Of a DNA stretch of 34,145 nt, positions 32,504 to 34,145 are shown piece by piece. The notes beneath the pieces are model-generated. The model had not been told where the DNA came from. It did no database searches and saw only the letters and a list, made by a program, of their open reading frames with translations. Source of the stretch: Caballeronia hypogeia (GTDB lineage Bacteria > Pseudomonadota > Gammaproteobacteria > Burkholderiales > Burkholderiaceae). Each line of letters opens with the position of its first letter. The first letter of the stretch is position 1. The stretch lies in assembly GCF_001544875.2 (NCBI RefSeq), contig NZ_FCOA02000051.1, forward strand, positions 1 through 34,145, given 5' to 3'. Made by a program: the position numbers and the translations under genes.

Positions 32504-33337
32504 ATGCCTACATTCAATCAGGGGCGTGTCCAGTCCCTTCTGTTCGTACCCGGTGACCGGCCCGAGCGATTCGACAAAGCGCTGGGCAGTGGAGCGTGCT
32601 CCATCATTGTCGATCTCGAAGATGCGGTTGCGCCTGGCGCGAAGATGAAGGCTAGGGAAATCGTGTCTTCCTGGGCATCGGGCGAGCGTCCCGTGCTGCT
32701 ACGTATCAATGGGCGAGGGACGCCGTGGTTCGCCGACGACCTCGCGTTGCGCGAATTGCCCGGTGTTGCGGGCATCGTGTTGCCGAAGACAGAATCGAGC
32801 GATGACGTCTCGCAGGTCACAGATGGCGTCGGCCGGAATATCGATGTCTATCCGTTGATCGAGACGGCAGCGGGGATGTCGAATGTGCGCGAAATCGTAT
32901 CGACGCGTGGTGTGAGGCAACTGCTGTTTGGAACCCTGGATTTTCAGGTCGATATGAATATCCAAGGTGACGCGGAAGAACTCGACGCATATCGCGCGTC
33001 GCTCGTGCTGGCGTCGAAGGTTGCGGGCATCCGGGCGCCGATCGACGGAGTGACACCGGCCATCGACGATCCCGAGCGGATCGCTCGCGACGCGCTCAAC
33101 AGCAAGCGCCGTGGCTTTGCCGGCAAGCTCTGTATTCACCCTAAGCAAGTACCGATCGTGAATGCGGTATTCCGACCGTCAGAGGCCGAACTCGACTGGG
33201 CGAGACGCGTGCTGGCCGCTGTCGCGGAGTCACGGGGTGCGGTCGTTTCCGTCGATGGAAAGATGGTGGATCGGCCGGTCGTGTTGCAGGCTGAACAGAT
33301 ACTCGTGACCAGCGGAGGGATTGGCCATGCCGCTTAA
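32504..33337 (+). CDS. Citramalyl-CoA lyase-like CitE-family protein
   Basis: A 277-residue CoA ester lyase of the short, stand-alone CitE type. SLLFVPGDRPERFDKAL, the acidic IVDLEDAVAPG, substrate Arg in LLRINGRGTPW, metal-ligand Glu in PLIETAAGM and Asp in FGTLDFQVD are all present, with the KLCIHPKQVPIVN tail. Length and neighbour match Ccl, which splits (S)-citramalyl-CoA to acetyl-CoA and pyruvate. Malyl-CoA or related esters are alternatives. It follows the hydratase by 40 bp. The next gene overlaps its 3' end by 11 bp, indicating one transcript. Confidence 0.85.
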   Translation: MPTFNQGRVQSLLFVPGDRPERFDKALGSGACSIIVDLEDAVAPGAKMKAREIVSSWASGERPVLLRINGRGTPWFADDLALRELPGVAGIVLPKTESSDDVSQVTDGVGRNIDVYPLIETAAGMSNVREIVSTRGVRQLLFGTLDFQVDMNIQGDAEELDAYRASLVLASKVAGIRAPIDGVTPAIDDPERIARDALNSKRRGFAGKLCIHPKQVPIVNAVFRPSEAELDWARRVLAAVAESRGAVVSVDGKMVDRPVVLQAEQILVTSGGIGHAA

Positions 33338-33869
33338 AGAATCATCCGTAGCCCGTGATCGACTCCACACGCGTCAGATCAGCATCGAAGGATATCGACG
33401 CGAAGACGGCCTTTGGGATATCGAAGCCTGCCTGCTCGACAGGAAGGACTACGATCTCAACCTTGTTTCATGCGCGCGAAAAGCGGGAGAGGCCATCCAT
33501 TGCATGAGGTTGAGCTGGACGCTCGATTCATCCCTCACAATTCTCGCCGTCGAAGTTGCAATGGACGCGTTTCCTTATGCGGGCGCGTGCGATGCGATCG
33601 CTAAGCGGTACGAGAAACTTGTCGGACTGCGCATTGGAGCGGGCTTCAGGCGAGCCGTCGGCGATCTGTTTCGCGATGTGAATGGATGCAGCCACATCAC
33701 GGAACTGGTGGGCACAATGGCGGCCGGATCGATCCAGACGTTGGCACCTTATCTGAAGCGTGACGACGAAACCCGCCCGTTTCAGATCGGCGGTTGCCAT
33801 GCGTGGGCCCCGGATGGGGCGTTGGTGAAGACATATTATCCAAAGTGGGCTGATGCAAAAAACGCTTAG
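33327..33869 (+). CDS. DUF2889 family protein of unknown function
   Basis: A 180-residue protein that looks like a DUF2889 member: LHTRQISIEGYRREDGLWDI near the N terminus, then DLNLV, a MRLSW segment, and DVNGCSHITELVGTMAAGSI. The conserved Cys and His in GCSHITEL may bind a metal or be catalytic. No function is known to me. ATG 33327 has GGAGGG 7-8 bp upstream and overlaps the lyase gene by 11 bp, so the two are translationally coupled. Its place between a citramalyl-CoA lyase and ETF-QO suggests a role in the same pathway. Confidence 0.75.
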   Translation: MPLKESSVARDRLHTRQISIEGYRREDGLWDIEACLLDRKDYDLNLVSCARKAGEAIHCMRLSWTLDSSLTILAVEVAMDAFPYAGACDAIAKRYEKLVGLRIGAGFRRAVGDLFRDVNGCSHITELVGTMAAGSIQTLAPYLKRDDETRPFQIGGCHAWAPDGALVKTYYPKWADAKNA

Positions 33870-33960
33870 ATCGATTGAAGGAATATCGATCGGCTCAGCC
33901 TGCCCCTGAAGCCCGGTCCGGCATTCGATCAACCAATCCACGAACCAAAGCCGACGAACC

Positions 33961-34145
33961 ATGAGCAATAGCTTGTCTCTTTCCACACAACAAGCCCGCG
34001 AATCGATGGAATACGACGTCGTCATCGTCGGCGGCGGCCCGGCCGGTTTGTCGGCGGCCATCCGGTTAAAGCAACTGGCGGAGGAAAAAGGCGTCGAGAT
34101 CGGCGTGTGCGTTCTGGAGAAAGGCTCTGAAATCGGTGCGCACAT
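33961..34145 (+). CDS. ETF-ubiquinone oxidoreductase, N-terminal part
   Basis: The first 61 residues of a protein cut by the window end. YDVVIVGGGPAGLSAAIRLK is the FAD dinucleotide-binding motif, and the following KQLAEEKG, VCVLEKGSEIGAH is the usual start of ETF-QO. The full enzyme is about 550 residues with a 4Fe-4S cluster and membrane association. It would pass electrons from the local ETF to ubiquinone. The ATG at 33961 is 91 bp after the DUF2889 gene and has only a weak ribosome site. A 7-bp hairpin (33869-33891) lies in the gap. Confidence 0.9.
   Translation, partial: MSNSLSLSTQQARESMEYDVVIVGGGPAGLSAAIRLKQLAEEKGVEIGVCVLEKGSEIGAH

Noticed and set aside
33869..33891. Terminator between the DUF2889 and ETF-QO genes
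   Set aside because: The 7-bp AT-containing stem around a 9-nt loop is weak and has no T-run, so it was only mentioned under the ETF-QO entry.
1..34145. CRISPR arrays, tRNA or rRNA genes, integrase or attachment sites
   Set aside because: I saw no regularly spaced repeats, cloverleaf-like sequences or rRNA signatures, and no integrase-like gene.

Overview
The base composition (high GC), the trimeric-type Gram-negative porin and the gene families point to a betaproteobacterium of the Burkholderiaceae, probably Paraburkholderia, Caballeronia or a relative. This is inferred from gene style; there is no rRNA or other phylogenetic marker here. The window is a dense accessory catabolic island built almost entirely from acyl-CoA enzymes, transporters and two GntR-type regulators.

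Layout. (1) 1-506: a probable transposase tail and otherwise empty sequence. (2) 507-4318: an MHS-type carboxylate transporter (-) divergent from a short-chain dehydrogenase (SDR) and an MmgE/PrpD protein (+). (3) 4319-4997: a decayed MFS gene and a strong hairpin. (4) 4998-10402 (-): aldehyde dehydrogenase, zinc alcohol dehydrogenase, porin and a second MHS transporter, i.e. uptake and oxidation of an alcohol to an acid. (5) 10780-11562: an SDR. (6) 11801-25903: twelve close-packed genes on one strand: CitE-like lyase, MaoC hydratase, acyl-CoA synthetase, acyl-CoA dehydrogenase, thiolase, enoyl-CoA hydratase, a CoA transferase resembling mesaconyl-CoA C1-C4 CoA transferase (Mct), a long dehydrogenase resembling (2S)-methylsuccinyl-CoA dehydrogenase (Mcd), a CaiB CoA transferase, an alpha-methylacyl-CoA racemase, an SDR and another CaiB transferase. 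(7) 25988-27656: two nearly identical tandem GntR/FCD regulators, then a SnoaL-like gene. (8) 28481-31463 (-): ETF alpha and beta, a small unknown protein and an SDR. (9) 31618-34145 (+): a mesaconyl-C4/itaconyl-CoA hydratase-like protein, a citramalyl-CoA lyase-like protein, a DUF2889 protein and the start of ETF-ubiquinone oxidoreductase.

How they fit together (inference). A methyl-branched alcohol or acid is imported, oxidised, activated with CoA and shortened by beta-oxidation to 2-methylsuccinyl-CoA. The racemase sets the methyl stereocentre and Mcd gives mesaconyl-C1-CoA. Mct moves CoA to C4, the hydratase makes citramalyl-CoA, and the lyase splits it to acetyl-CoA and pyruvate. A second hydratase/lyase pair (11801-13251) could instead give propionyl-CoA and glyoxylate. 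Electrons from the two dehydrogenases would leave through the local ETF and ETF-QO. No crotonyl-CoA carboxylase/reductase or ethylmalonyl-CoA mutase is present, so this does not look like the ordinary ethylmalonyl-CoA pathway.

Regulation. I found nine copies of one 19-bp imperfect palindrome (ideal form ATAATGCAT-N-ATGCATTAT). They lie upstream of both transporters, the SDR/PrpD pair, the second SDR, the twelve-gene operon, each GntR gene, the SnoaL-like gene and the divergent hydratase/SDR pair. They make the window look like a single local regulon, probably repressed by the tandem GntR pair.
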